A stretch of 64,000 nt of DNA from NCBI RefSeq assembly GCF_026967475.1, contig NZ_CP114058.1, positions 1,054,001 through 1,118,000 of the forward strand, written 5' to 3'. Source of the stretch: Rouxiella chamberiensis (GTDB lineage Bacteria; Pseudomonadota; Gammaproteobacteria; Enterobacterales; Enterobacteriaceae). Shown piece by piece: positions 1-8,211 of the stretch (position 1 is its first letter; the number at the start of each line of letters is the position of its first letter). A program made the translations under genes and the position numbers. A model generated the notes under the pieces. That model worked only from the letters and a program-made list of their open reading frames with translations, did no database searches and was not told the origin of the DNA.

Positions 1-105
1 GCCTGGTTTACCGAAGAGTCAGTGATTGAACTCCAGCGCAAAGCCGCACAGGAGGTCTTGCGTGTTTTTGAAGGCAACCGACCCTTGCACTGGGTGAATC
101 CATAA
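1..105 (+). CDS. D-isomer-specific 2-hydroxyacid dehydrogenase, C-terminal end only
   Basis: The window opens inside a gene and shows its last 34 codons, ending in TAA at 103-105. The tail contains AAQEVLRVFEG followed by RPLHWVNP, which resembles the last helix and terminal segment of NAD-dependent D-2-hydroxyacid dehydrogenases (phosphoglycerate/glyoxylate reductase type). It lies 29 bases before the RraA-like gene on the same strand, so the two are probably one sugar-acid operon. Only the tail is visible, so catalytic residues cannot be checked and the family call is moderate. Confidence 0.55.
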   Translation, partial: AWFTEESVIELQRKAAQEVLRVFEGNRPLHWVNP

Positions 106-134
106 TTTAAATACAATGTAATCAGGAGTATACG

Positions 135-791
135 ATGTACAGCAAAGAGATTATTGAAGGTTATCGCGCGATATTTTCAACGGCATCCATCGCCGATGCC
201 TGCGATATTATTGTAGGTAAAACCATGTTCCTGCCGTTCGAAGTCAAGAATCGTATCAATGACAAAAAGATAGTCGGCCCGGCGGTCACGATTCTGGAAG
301 ATGTTACCGAAGAAAAACTGCCGCCGCAGCATGCGCTTGATGCCATTGATGAATCGGAAGCCGGTTCAGTCATCGTCATCGGAGGGTGCAAGGCGCTTGA
401 AACGGTGGCGGTGTGGGGCGGCCTGATGACGGCGGGTGCCGTCGCCAACAAGCATGAAGGGGCGGTGTTGATGGGCGGCGTGCGCGATTTGATTGAAATT
501 CGCCGTGATTATGATTTCCCGGTATTCGCCAAAACCGTCACGCCGGGCACAACGCTTGGGCGCTTCAAAACGCTGGCGTCCAATCAGCCTGTCACCCTGG
601 GCGATGTCACGGTTAATCCGGGCGATTTGATAGTCGGTGATGTCGATGGCGTGGTATGCGTTCCGAAAGAGCATGTCGAGGCTGTACTCGCGTTGTCGGT
701 TTCCATCGATAATCGTGAACTGGAACAGGCCAAGCTTATTATCGAATCGGGTTCATTGCGTGAAGGTCTGGCCAAGTATGGCCGTATTTGA
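135..791 (+). CDS. RraA-family aldolase/decarboxylase (HMG/CHA aldolase-like)
   Basis: This 218-residue protein fits the RraA/HMG-aldolase family. Members of this family cleave 4-hydroxy-4-methyl-2-oxoglutarate or decarboxylate oxaloacetate with a divalent metal; some instead regulate RNase E. Visible family marks are GGVRD near residue 115 (substrate arginine and metal-site aspartate), the GGLMTAGAVANK segment before it, and the closing GDVDGVVCVP strand near residue 178. AGGAG at 124-128 supports the start at 135. Flanking 2-hydroxyacid dehydrogenase and ketodeoxy-sugar kinase genes argue for an aldolase in sugar-acid breakdown rather than an RNase regulator. The exact substrate is unknown. 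Confidence 0.82.
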   Translation: MYSKEIIEGYRAIFSTASIADACDIIVGKTMFLPFEVKNRINDKKIVGPAVTILEDVTEEKLPPQHALDAIDESEAGSVIVIGGCKALETVAVWGGLMTAGAVANKHEGAVLMGGVRDLIEIRRDYDFPVFAKTVTPGTTLGRFKTLASNQPVTLGDVTVNPGDLIVGDVDGVVCVPKEHVEAVLALSVSIDNRELEQAKLIIESGSLREGLAKYGRI

Positions 792-802
792 TTAGCTAGA
801 AG

Positions 803-834
803 CGGCCTCGCCGATGCTTTTCGAGGCGAGGCCG
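803..834 (+). other. Intercistronic stem-loop before the kinase ribosome site
   Basis: CGGCCTCGCC (803-812) pairs perfectly with GGCGAGGCCG (825-834) around a 12-base loop. It sits between the RraA-like gene and the kinase and directly precedes the GGGAGG ribosome-binding site. There is no T-run, so it is more likely an mRNA-stability or translation element than a terminator. Confidence 0.5.
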
Positions 835-848
835 GGAGGACAGGGAAA

Positions 849-1785
849 ATGAAAAATTTCGATATTCTTTCTTTCGGCGAACCGCTATACGAAATCAGCG
901 AGTTGCCACAGGAAGGGGAAGCGCTCCACTATCTCGGCGGTTACGGCGGCGATACGTCGAATTTTGCCATCAGTGCAGCACGACAGGGCGCAAAAGTGGC
1001 CATGTTTACTCAACTGGGCACAGACGTTTTTGGCGACAGATTTATCGCGTTATGGCGGCGTGAGGGCGTGGATTATCAGCATGTGCTGCGTCACGACAGC
1101 GCGCCGACCGGCCTCTATTTCATCACCCACGACAACATGGGACATCATTTTACCTTTTATCGCAAAGGCTCGGCGGCCGCCTGTCTCCAGCCTTCCCAAC
1201 TTCCCGAACCAGGCCATCGCAGACGCGAAATTGCTGCACACCTCTGCCATCACACTGGCTATCAGCGATTCGGCCTGCGACAGCGTATTTGCTGCCATCG
1301 AACTTGCACGCCGCCACGATACGCTTGTCTCTTTCGATACCAACCTCCGGCTCAAGCTGTGGCCACTTTCTCGTGCAAGGGCCATCATTCATGAAGTCGC
1401 ACGTTCGGTTGACCTCTGTCTGCCGAGTCTTGATGAGGCACGTTTACTGACCGGATTGCACGAGGCCGAGGCGATTGTCGATTTCTACCTCAATCTCGGC
1501 GTCAAGGAGGTAGTCTTGAAGCTGGGCAGCGAAGGCGCGATGTATGCCAATGCACATCAACGATGGCAGGTGAAGGGGCATCGCGTCGATACCGTTGATG
1601 CTACCGGGGCAGGCGACTGTTTCTCCGGAGCCTTTCTGACGCAGTATCTCTCAGGATGTTCACCCGAGCGGGCGCTTGACTATGCCAACGCCGCGGCAGC
1701 CCTGACTACGAAGGGTTATGGTGCCGTCAAGCCAATCCCCTCAAGGCAGGAGGTCGAGCACTTTATCAAGACAATCACCCGATAA
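849..1785 (+). CDS. PfkB-family sugar kinase, 2-keto-3-deoxygluconate kinase-like; frameshifted as sequenced
   Basis: Two overlapping reading frames rebuild one PfkB/ribokinase-family kinase of about 311 residues. The N-terminal half (FGEPLYEI, then GGYGGDTSNFA near residue 34) carries the substrate-binding glycines. The C-terminal half carries DATGAGDCFSGAF, the anion-hole and catalytic-aspartate motif, near residue 250. The frame changes at about 1209-1210 (GAACCAGG), where removing one C joins LPE to QAIADAK. ATP-dependent phosphorylation of 2-keto-3-deoxygluconate would fit both the family resemblance and the neighbours. GGGAGG lies upstream of the ATG. The single-base lesion may be a sequencing error; as written the gene is broken. 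Confidence 0.75.
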
Positions 1786-1857
1786 CAGCAAGATGTGACG
1801 CACCTCCTGACGAGATGCGCTGCAAGGCCCGCCGACGTGTCTTAGGGAAGAATTTTC

Positions 1858-1868
1858 TGGTATACATA
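1858..1868. promoter_or_regulatory. Candidate GntR (FadR-type) operator / -10 region
   Basis: TGGTATACATA contains the GTATAC palindrome core seen in operators of FadR-subfamily GntR regulators, and it lies about 50 bases before the likely start of the GntR gene. It also resembles an extended -10 box, so autoregulation by occlusion is plausible. This is inference from motif and position only. Confidence 0.3.
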
Positions 1869-1913
1869 GGACTTGGGCACGGCAAAAAAGCCGTCTATCC
1901 ACCAGGCGTGGCG

Positions 1914-2567
1914 ATGGAGAAGCAGAACAGCATGGCGCAGGACCTTCTGAAGGATGTAGTTTACAAGCGAATCAAGGACATGATCATCAATGGTTCTCTG
2001 CCAATGGCCGGGAAACTGTCAGAGACGGTTTTAGCTACCCGTCTCTCGGCCAGCAAAGCGCCGGTCCGTGATGCCCTGCGCCGATTGCAGAGTGAAGGTC
2101 TGGTGCAAATCAAACCCAAGAGCGGCACCTTTGTGTTCAGTCTCAGCGACGTGGATTTCAAGGATTTACTCGATTTTCGCTTTTATATCGAATCTAAAGC
2201 CATGTCGTTGTCATTGAAAAAGAACCCTAAACAGCTGGTGCAGGAAATATCGTCCATTCTGGATAATATGGATTTCTGCATCAACAACGGTTCTACAGTG
2301 GAATATATTCGGCTCGATAATCTCTTTCACGAGGCGTTATTCAACTGGTGTCAGAATCCTTATCTTACTCAGGCATACGGGCTTATTTCATCACGCATGG
2401 CGACAATTCGTCATTATATGGGCAGCAATGATGAGCATATGCACCGTTCCTATGTGCAGCATGTGACAATTGTTGCCGCACTGCGGGATAACGACCTCGA
2501 TACAGCGCTTGAGTCTTTAAAAGGGCATATTCTTCCAGAGTTTGGCGCTTATTGGGGATTGCTGTAA
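1914..2567 (+). CDS. GntR-family (FadR/VanR subfamily) transcriptional regulator
   Basis: An N-terminal winged helix-turn-helix (VYKRIKDMIINGSL, then LSASKAPVRDALRRLQSEG) is followed by an all-helical FCD effector domain (DLLDFRFYIES; LFHEALF). FCD domains normally bind small organic acids. The open frame extends back to 1815, but ATG 1914 or 1932 gives the usual family length of about 215 residues, and GGAGAAG at 1916-1921 would serve 1932. It follows the kinase on the same strand and probably controls the hydroxyacid dehydrogenase/RraA/kinase genes. The effector is not predictable from the sequence. Confidence 0.8.
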   Translation: MEKQNSMAQDLLKDVVYKRIKDMIINGSLPMAGKLSETVLATRLSASKAPVRDALRRLQSEGLVQIKPKSGTFVFSLSDVDFKDLLDFRFYIESKAMSLSLKKNPKQLVQEISSILDNMDFCINNGSTVEYIRLDNLFHEALFNWCQNPYLTQAYGLISSRMATIRHYMGSNDEHMHRSYVQHVTIVAALRDNDLDTALESLKGHILPEFGAYWGLL

Positions 2568-2586
2568 CAAGCTTTCGATAATATTA

Positions 2587-2615
2587 CCCGGGTATCGCCA
2601 ATAACGTTACCCGGG
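2587..2615. terminator. Possible convergent terminator hairpin
   Basis: CCCGGGTA (2587-2594) can pair with TACCCGGG (2608-2615) in the short gap between two convergent genes. It is well placed to end transcription from both sides, but no strong T-run follows on either strand. Confidence 0.35.
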
Positions 2616-2625
2616 CTTGAGATAA

Positions 2626-3764
2626 TTAGCCTCTCACCAGACCACCCAGCTTTATACCGGAAAATTCTTCCGGCAACGTGATGGAATAAACAATGAAAGG
2701 CGCATCTGAACCGGCATGGGGCGCAGGCTGCTTTACCGGTATATAGAGTTTTCTGTCATGGCTGATAAACGAGCCATCGGGGCGCACCAGTTCTGGACCC
2801 GAGGCGATGACGGCGGTCTTTCCGGATGGCGAAAGCAGGGTAATATTGTGCGTAATGGTCTCTGAAAAATACACATTGCCCAGGGAGTCCATACAGCATC
2901 CGCCCGCAAAATTGTTGTCGTAAACACGCTCGATGGCTTGTTGCAGTTGTTCCTCGGAAACATCGGCATCGTTGAGTAATCGCGTTTCGAGTCGATATAG
3001 CGGACCGGTAGGGGCCGCCCAATAAAGCCATTTCCCCTCGGAAGTAATTTCAATCATGTCGCTGTTGGGCGGATGAAAAACGTTGCCTCCCTTGATGTGG
3101 GCCAGAATGGCGGGCACTTTCGCTGCCGACGCGAGTAATGCCTTTTTGCCCGAAAGCCTGCGTACTGTTTTTCCTGATTGCAGATCATGAATGATGATTC
3201 CGCCCAGTCCAGAATCCGAGATATACATCTTGTTGCCATGAAAGCGTAAATCATTCATCTGCGCCCCAGGCGGCAAAATCGTGTCGTCAAAGCGGATTAT
3301 CCTGAGAATAGCCCCCGACTTTGAATCGAGTTGCACCAGTTTCTGCGCACCGGTTTGAGGCACGGCATACTCCGCCGGAAATACACCGGCGCTCACGGAG
3401 CCTTGATCCACACACCAAATCGTATCGTCTTCGAAAATATGCACGGAATTCAGGTAAACAAAGGCCTCGCGTCCGTCCTTGCCGGGCGCCCATTCATTCC
3501 AGCTATTGCCGGGGAAGGCTGCCAACGTCCCGTCGCTTTCAAGGCGAGCCAACGACGGCGTCGGTTTATCGGCGGCGTAACGGGGGAGCCCTAAAAAAGC
3601 GTATTATGACGGGTTAATGCAACCTGATTGGCCATCCACGGCGATCGCACGGCAATCTCGAGGGCAAGCGGCTTTTCTGCTGCATGGGCAGGGCGCGCAC
3701 GGGTGAGTATTCCAGCGCCCAATGCGCCCATGACACCAATAAATGTACGACGGGATGTCTGCAA
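2626..3764 (-). CDS. Royal-jelly/yellow-type beta-propeller protein with Tat signal; frameshifted as sequenced
   Basis: The main frame (2626-3552) resembles the MRJP/yellow (L-dopachrome tautomerase-related) beta-propeller family: MNDLRFHGNKMYISDSG, HPPNSDMIEI and FAGGCCMDSLGNVYFSET. The N-terminus lies in another frame. TTG at 3764, with GGAGG six bases upstream, begins a peptide with twin arginines (SRRTFIGVMGALGAG, then an AHA cleavage site), so the protein is Tat-exported. The frames join if one A is added to the six-A run at 3593-3598, giving about 379 residues. Bacterial members are poorly characterised, so the reaction is unknown. It is convergent with the GntR gene. Confidence 0.7.
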
Positions 3765-4205
3765 TTCTGACCTCCGGAAAGAGTCTGCCTATAAGCCATA
3801 TAGGATGGTCGGTTAACCTGTAAATGCTTTGGAGTTTACTTCATTCCGTTTTCATCACTTAACTGTTTTTAGGCACGAAATGTTGCCGAATCGCCTTGTG
3901 AGTTTCGTGGAGAATAACTCGATGTTCTGCGCGAAATATCGAAACAGAAGGCGGAAGGAAATAAAAATGCGACGCTTATGGGGCCGTGATTTTAAAAAGA
4001 CGCAGGCTCGGGAATAGAATCGGCCATGTCGAATAATGCATTGCTTACAGCTATTTCCAAGGCGGTGGTGTGGTTGCCCTTGCAAATTCGTTTAACGCAT
4101 CTGGACTATACTGAATGGAAACATGCATCGGACGCAAATTTTCATACCATGCACTGATAATACAAAGGTTCACCTGAAATAAATGACAGTTTGCAGGGGT
4201 ACGCC
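3765..4205. other. Intergenic, no convincing gene
   Basis: This spacer of about 440 bases lies between the divergent propeller gene and the DUF421 gene. Short frames on both strands lack ribosome sites and recognisable composition. The promoters of both flanking genes must lie here, but I could not pick clear -35/-10 pairs. Confidence 0.4.
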
Positions 4206-4895
4206 ATGTCAGGGTTCGATTTACATAAATTCCTTATCAATGACCAGCCTTACACCTTTCTTTTCGAAGTCATTCTACGCGTCTTCATTGCCTATGCGGT
4301 AGTTTTCACCTTTCTCAAAGTGTCGGGCCGCCGAGGGGTTCAGCAACTTTCACTCTTTGAAGTGGTTATCATACTGACCTTGGGGTCTGCCTCCGGCGAT
4401 GTCACGTTCTATGATGATGTTCCCATACTGCCGGTGGTTCTGGTTTTTGTTGTGCTGCTTATGCTCTATCGGCTAACGACCTGGTCGATGACAAAATCAT
4501 CTTTCATATCAACGCTTGTGGAGGGTAAAGTCGTCACGCTTATTGCCCACGGAAAATACGTTTCAACCAACCTCGACCGGCTGAATATCTCCGAAGATGA
4601 ATTTCTGATGGAGTTACGCCTCAAGGGTACGGAACATCTGGGCCAGATTCGCCTTGGATTGGTGGAGGTCGATGGTCAGTTGAGTCTCTATTTCTATAAA
4701 GACGACGATGTCGTCCCCGGCCTTTCTGTTCTGCCCGCAGAACATCGCCCCTGTTTCTCGCTCATTCCGCATAACGGGCTGTTTGCCTGTAATCGCTGTG
4801 GCACCACTCGACAGATGACGGCCGGAGACAAACGGCAATGCCCCGTGTGCGGACGGGAAATCTGGTCGGCTGCACTGCATTCACGCCGCACGTAA
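4206..4895 (+). CDS. DUF421-family membrane protein (YetF/YcaP type) with C-terminal zinc ribbon
   Basis: Three hydrophobic segments occupy roughly residues 15-90, with the family signature FLKVSGRRGVQQLSLFEVV and then LTLGSASGD after the first helix. A soluble beta domain follows (VVTLIAHGKYV, DEFLMELRLKG). The last 40 residues add CNRCG and CPVCGREIW, a four-cysteine zinc ribbon that the short family members lack. ATG 4206 is preferred over the TTG at 4191 because GCAGGGG sits just ahead of it. DUF421 proteins are inner-membrane proteins of unclear role; some are linked to envelope or spore physiology. The gene is monocistronic here. Confidence 0.8.
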   Translation: MSGFDLHKFLINDQPYTFLFEVILRVFIAYAVVFTFLKVSGRRGVQQLSLFEVVIILTLGSASGDVTFYDDVPILPVVLVFVVLLMLYRLTTWSMTKSSFISTLVEGKVVTLIAHGKYVSTNLDRLNISEDEFLMELRLKGTEHLGQIRLGLVEVDGQLSLYFYKDDDVVPGLSVLPAEHRPCFSLIPHNGLFACNRCGTTRQMTAGDKRQCPVCGREIWSAALHSRRT

Positions 4896-5010
4896 CAGGC
4901 CTCTCCCATCATCGACGCCAGTCACGGCGAAAAGGTTTGATGCTCGCGACTGATTTGCAGACCGGCGTTGCGCTTTCTGCCGAGGAGAAAACGTTGGCTG
5001 TCGACCGGCC

Positions 5011-5028
5011 ATGTCAATTTGCTGTCAT
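5011..5028 (+). promoter_or_regulatory. Candidate PhoB box
   Basis: ATGTCAA-TTTG-CTGTCAT matches the Pho-box layout of two CTGTCAT-like 7-mers separated by four bases (12 of 14 positions, second repeat perfect). A TAACAT -10 hexamer starts at 5039, ten bases after the box, the spacing usual at PhoB-activated promoters. The next gene, at 5089, belongs to a family linked to phosphonate metabolism, which supports phosphate control. Confidence 0.55.
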
Positions 5029-5088
5029 CTTGGCGCTGTAACATCGTGCGAACGTTACTTTTAACGAGATGATAAGTCTGGAGTTGCC

Positions 5089-5721
5089 ATGTCCGTCGCT
5101 ACCGTTCTGCCTGCCAAGCTTGAAACAACTGTTATCGATACCAGTGTGCGGATGCGCGCAACGCAAGTGGGTCGGCAGTGCGAGATCCTGGCCCACAGCT
5201 ATCTTGAATACTGTTCGCTGGGTGATTTCTCTTATGTGGGTGAATATTGCTGTATCGCCGATGCCGACATTGGCCGGTTTACGGCGATTGCCAATCAGGT
5301 TCGCATCGGCGCTCCCAATCATCCGATGGATCGCGCCTCGCAGCACCGTATCACCTATTGCCCCGAATACTATGACGTTGATGCCATAAGAGATGCCGAG
5401 TTTTTTGCCGCGCGCCATGAAGACAGGGTCGTGATAGGAAACGATGTCTGGATAGGGCACGGGGTTATCGTATTGCCCGGCGTCAAGGTCGGCGACGGAG
5501 CGGTTCTGGCGGCCGGTGCGGTAGTAACCAGAGATGTTGCGCCCTACACCCTTGTTGGCGGTGTACCGGCCAAGTTAATCAGAAATCGATTTGACCCTGA
5601 AATTGCGTTGCAACTCGCACAGATTGCCTGGTGGGATTGGCCCCTCGCTAAAATCATCGAAAACCTGTCAGATTTCCAGACGGCGGATGTTAAACATTTT
5701 TGCCTGCGACACGCCAGATAA
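5089..5721 (+). CDS. Left-handed beta-helix (hexapeptide) acyltransferase, phosphonate-metabolism type
   Basis: This is a 210-residue protein with hexapeptide repeats from about residue 25 onward and again near residues 115-165 ([46 protein letters not shown] in two pieces). An [10 protein letters not shown] motif, with a candidate catalytic histidine, sits near residue 77. The overall layout matches the hexapeptide transferase family found with phn C-P lyase genes, close to CatB/Vat xenobiotic acetyltransferases. GGAG at 5080-5083 supports the start. No phn genes are nearby, so its link to phosphonates rests on family resemblance and the upstream Pho-like box. An antibiotic acetyltransferase role is the main alternative. 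Confidence 0.75.
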   Translation: MSVATVLPAKLETTVIDTSVRMRATQVGRQCEILAHSYLEYCSLGDFSYVGEYCCIADADIGRFTAIANQVRIGAPNHPMDRASQHRITYCPEYYDVDAIRDAEFFAARHEDRVVIGNDVWIGHGVIVLPGVKVGDGAVLAAGAVVTRDVAPYTLVGGVPAKLIRNRFDPEIALQLAQIAWWDWPLAKIIENLSDFQTADVKHFCLRHAR

Positions 5722-5799
5722 TCAAACGCATTCAGTAGATTAACAGGGCCTCAAGCATTGCCTGTCGAGGCCGTCTGGTTTCCTCTTCAAGACTTTCAG

Positions 5800-6477
5800 C
5801 TATTTCAGCAGGGCAGTGCCGTTGCTCATCAGGTCATGAAAATCACTGAATACGGGAGCGCCCGACGCCTTCAACAGTTCTGCCTTGGCGTCGCGTCCTA
5901 TGCCAATAAACGGCAGGGCAAGATTCCGGGCCGTTTTCAAGTCCCATAGTCCATCGCCGATAGAAATAATGGCGCCTGGCTTTTGTTCGGGAAAATGCTG
6001 ACTTCCCACTCGGATAGCTTCCCGAAGGATATCTTCGCGCGTGGAAAACTCGGAGGCGGTGACGAGGATGACCTCTTCGGCAACCACACCGACTGCCGCC
6101 AGTTTTTTCTCTGCGCCAAAGCGAAGGCTGCCCGTGGCGTAAACCACTGTCCATGCGCGCTCTTTTAACCACTGCAAAAAGAGAGTCGCGCCGGCAATTT
6201 CGGTGAAAGGGCTAGATGCAAATTCGTGTTCCAACGCGAGTTGGTACCTTGACTCGAGATCCGCGACCTTTGCGCGACCATCAAATTGCGCCTCTTCCCA
6301 GGCTTGCTGGAAAATTGCGCTGTCCGTATGGTGTGTGTAATGGCTCCAGTCTGTTCTCAGATCCGGAAAAGAAAAAGTACGCAGGGCGGATTCAAATGCG
6401 CGCTGATGCTGTGCAACGCTGTCAGTCAAGGTGCCATCAATATCAAAGATTACGATACCGGGAATGTCGTGGGTCAT
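5800..6477 (-). CDS. HAD-superfamily phosphatase (phosphoglycolate phosphatase-like)
   Basis: A 225-residue HAD hydrolase with motif I DIDGTLTDS (nucleophile Asp near residue 11), motif II ATGSL near residue 116, and the acidic motif IV pair in ISIGDGLWDLK near residue 172. A helical cap lies between motifs I and II, the architecture of subfamily I small-molecule phosphatases. The substrate is unknown. It converges on the acyltransferase gene. A decayed paralogue lies at 47495-48159 and shares long blocks such as IVIFDIDGTLTDSVAQHQ, so this is the intact member of a pair. Confidence 0.8.
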   Translation of the reverse strand: MTHDIPGIVIFDIDGTLTDSVAQHQRAFESALRTFSFPDLRTDWSHYTHHTDSAIFQQAWEEAQFDGRAKVADLESRYQLALEHEFASSPFTEIAGATLFLQWLKERAWTVVYATGSLRFGAEKKLAAVGVVAEEVILVTASEFSTREDILREAIRVGSQHFPEQKPGAIISIGDGLWDLKTARNLALPFIGIGRDAKAELLKASGAPVFSDFHDLMSNGTALLK

Positions 6478-6828
6478 TAATTGTGTCGTCCCTTGGAAAA
6501 GAATGATTCGGCGGATTCATCTTAAAGCCAATCTATTCCTGGGCAATGCAGACAATAAGTACTTTATTGACATTCCTAATTCATTTAAGTGATAACGAAC
6601 TGGCGAGAAGTTATAGGCTAAGTGGAAATAGCCTCTACTCTCTATAATATTATGCGGTAATGGCATGAAGAATCGGGTTCTGCCTGGAAGGGGGTTCACG
6701 TTATATTGGCGTTTAGGATGATGAGTAATGAAAAAAGGCGCTCAAAGAGCGCCAAAGTCATCAACCTGAATCATCCTTGATTCTTTTTTTATAATAACGG
6801 TCAATCAATAAGGGTTATTATTGATGGG
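6478..6828. other. Intergenic, terminator only
   Basis: This stretch of about 350 bases lies between the HAD gene and the cytochrome gene. Apart from the terminator at 6731-6753 it shows only AT-rich sequence without a plausible gene; a 60-codon minus-strand frame has no supporting features. Confidence 0.4.
6731..6753 (-). terminator. Rho-independent terminator of the dehydrogenase operon
   Basis: GGCGCTC (6737-6743) pairs with GAGCGCC (6747-6753) around an AAA loop. Read on the minus strand the hairpin is followed by six T residues (6736-6731). It lies about 75 bases beyond the cytochrome stop codon. Confidence 0.8.
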
Positions 6829-8208
6829 TTATTTTGCGTCATTTTTCTGACTTGCGTCTTTCAATGCGGCGGGCTGCAGGTTATTTCTCGCCTTTGTCTG
6901 CTTGCGCAGTGCGGCGACCTCCTGTGCCGTTACCTCGCCCGCCTGATTGCCCCATGAATTACGCACGTAGTTCAGGATGTCGGCAATCTGCTGGTCGTCC
7001 ATTTTCCAGTCGAACGACGGCATGCCCGCCGCGGTTTGACGATCGGCAGTATGAGGTGCACGCGCGCCGTTGAGCATGGCGGTTATCATGTTGGTCGGGT
7101 TATTCCGCATCGAGCCATTGCCTGCAAACGCCGGCACCATCCCCGCAATACCTTCGCCTTTTTCGCCGTGGCAGGCCGAACAGTTGACTTCGAAGGTCAG
7201 CGCGCCCTTGCTGCGGGCCGCGTCATCCATCGCCAGGGCCTTCGGCGCGGGGGTGTTTGATGCCGGAAGGCTCTTGAGATAAGCCGCGACGGCCTGCAAA
7301 TCGCTGTCGGTGAAATACTGCATCGAGTGCTCGACGGCTTCCGCCATCGGACCCGCCGCCACGCTTTTGCCGTCAGAACCGGTTTTCAGGTACTGCGCAA
7401 TCTCGTCGTTGCTCCATGTGCCGATACCGGCATGCGGATTTGGCGTGATGTCGGGCGCGTACCAGTCACCCAGATTGCCGCCCTGCAAATACTGGCTGCC
7501 GATTTCGCCGCCGAGCGCGTTGCGCGCCGTGTGGCAGACGCTGCAGTGCGCCGGACCGTCGACTATATATTTGCCGCGGTTAATAACCTTTTCCGCGCTG
7601 GCGTTTTCGGCATTGGGGGTATTGCGGGTGGTCTTGAGATTCTCCGGCCTGAAGCCGCTGTTGTCGAAGAACAGCAGGTTCCAGCCCGCCATCGCCAGAC
7701 GAATGTTGTACGGGAAGTTCATGCCGCCGTTTTCGTCGACCTTGTTGCTGACCGGTTTCAGGGTCGACATGTAGGCCCACAGGTCGTGCATGTCCCGGTC
7801 GCTCATCTTGGCGTAGGCGGTGTAGGGCATCGCCGGATACAGGAAGCCGTGGTCGCCGCGCCCCAGCCGCACCGCGTTGAAGAAGTCGCGCTCGGTCATG
7901 TTGCCGATACCGGTTTCGCGGTCGGGGCTGATGTTCGAGGTCTGCAACTCGCCAAACGGGGTGTTGATTTTATAGCCGCCCGCAAAGCTCTGCTCGTGGC
8001 AGGCGGCGCAGTCGCCGAGCCGCATGGCGTATTCGCCGCGCTTGATGGCGGCGGCGTCGGTGCTGTGGAAGTCCGCCAGTTTGGTGGTGTTGTCGGCCAC
8101 TTCGGAGCGCGAGCTGTCCATCACCATCCACAGTCTGCCGAACACCCCAATCCCGGCCACGACGGCCAGGGCTGCGAGGCTATAGCCGATTTTCTTTTTT
8201 GCACTCAT
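6829..8208 (-). CDS. Tri-haem cytochrome c subunit of membrane gluconate 2-dehydrogenase-type enzyme
   Basis: This 459-residue protein has an N-terminal signal anchor (IGYSLAALAVVAGIGVFG) and three CxxCH haem-c sites: CAACH near residue 69, CSVCH near 222 and CSACH near 343. This is the layout of the cytochrome subunit that passes electrons from periplasmic flavin dehydrogenases to ubiquinone. It is the last gene of a three-gene minus-strand operon after the gamma and GMC subunits; only three bases separate it from the GMC stop. The specific sugar acid (gluconate, 2-ketogluconate, sorbitol) cannot be read from the sequence. Confidence 0.9.
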   Translation of the reverse strand: MSAKKKIGYSLAALAVVAGIGVFGRLWMVMDSSRSEVADNTTKLADFHSTDAAAIKRGEYAMRLGDCAACHEQSFAGGYKINTPFGELQTSNISPDRETGIGNMTERDFFNAVRLGRGDHGFLYPAMPYTAYAKMSDRDMHDLWAYMSTLKPVSNKVDENGGMNFPYNIRLAMAGWNLLFFDNSGFRPENLKTTRNTPNAENASAEKVINRGKYIVDGPAHCSVCHTARNALGGEIGSQYLQGGNLGDWYAPDITPNPHAGIGTWSNDEIAQYLKTGSDGKSVAAGPMAEAVEHSMQYFTDSDLQAVAAYLKSLPASNTPAPKALAMDDAARSKGALTFEVNCSACHGEKGEGIAGMVPAFAGNGSMRNNPTNMITAMLNGARAPHTADRQTAAGMPSFDWKMDDQQIADILNYVRNSWGNQAGEVTAQEVAALRKQTKARNNLQPAALKDASQKNDAK

Positions 8209-8211
8209 GAT

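Noticed and set aside
5021..5041. Alternative Pho-box reading CTGTCAT...CTGTAAC
   Set aside because: Seven-base spacing does not fit a Pho box; the upstream pairing at 5011-5028 fits better.
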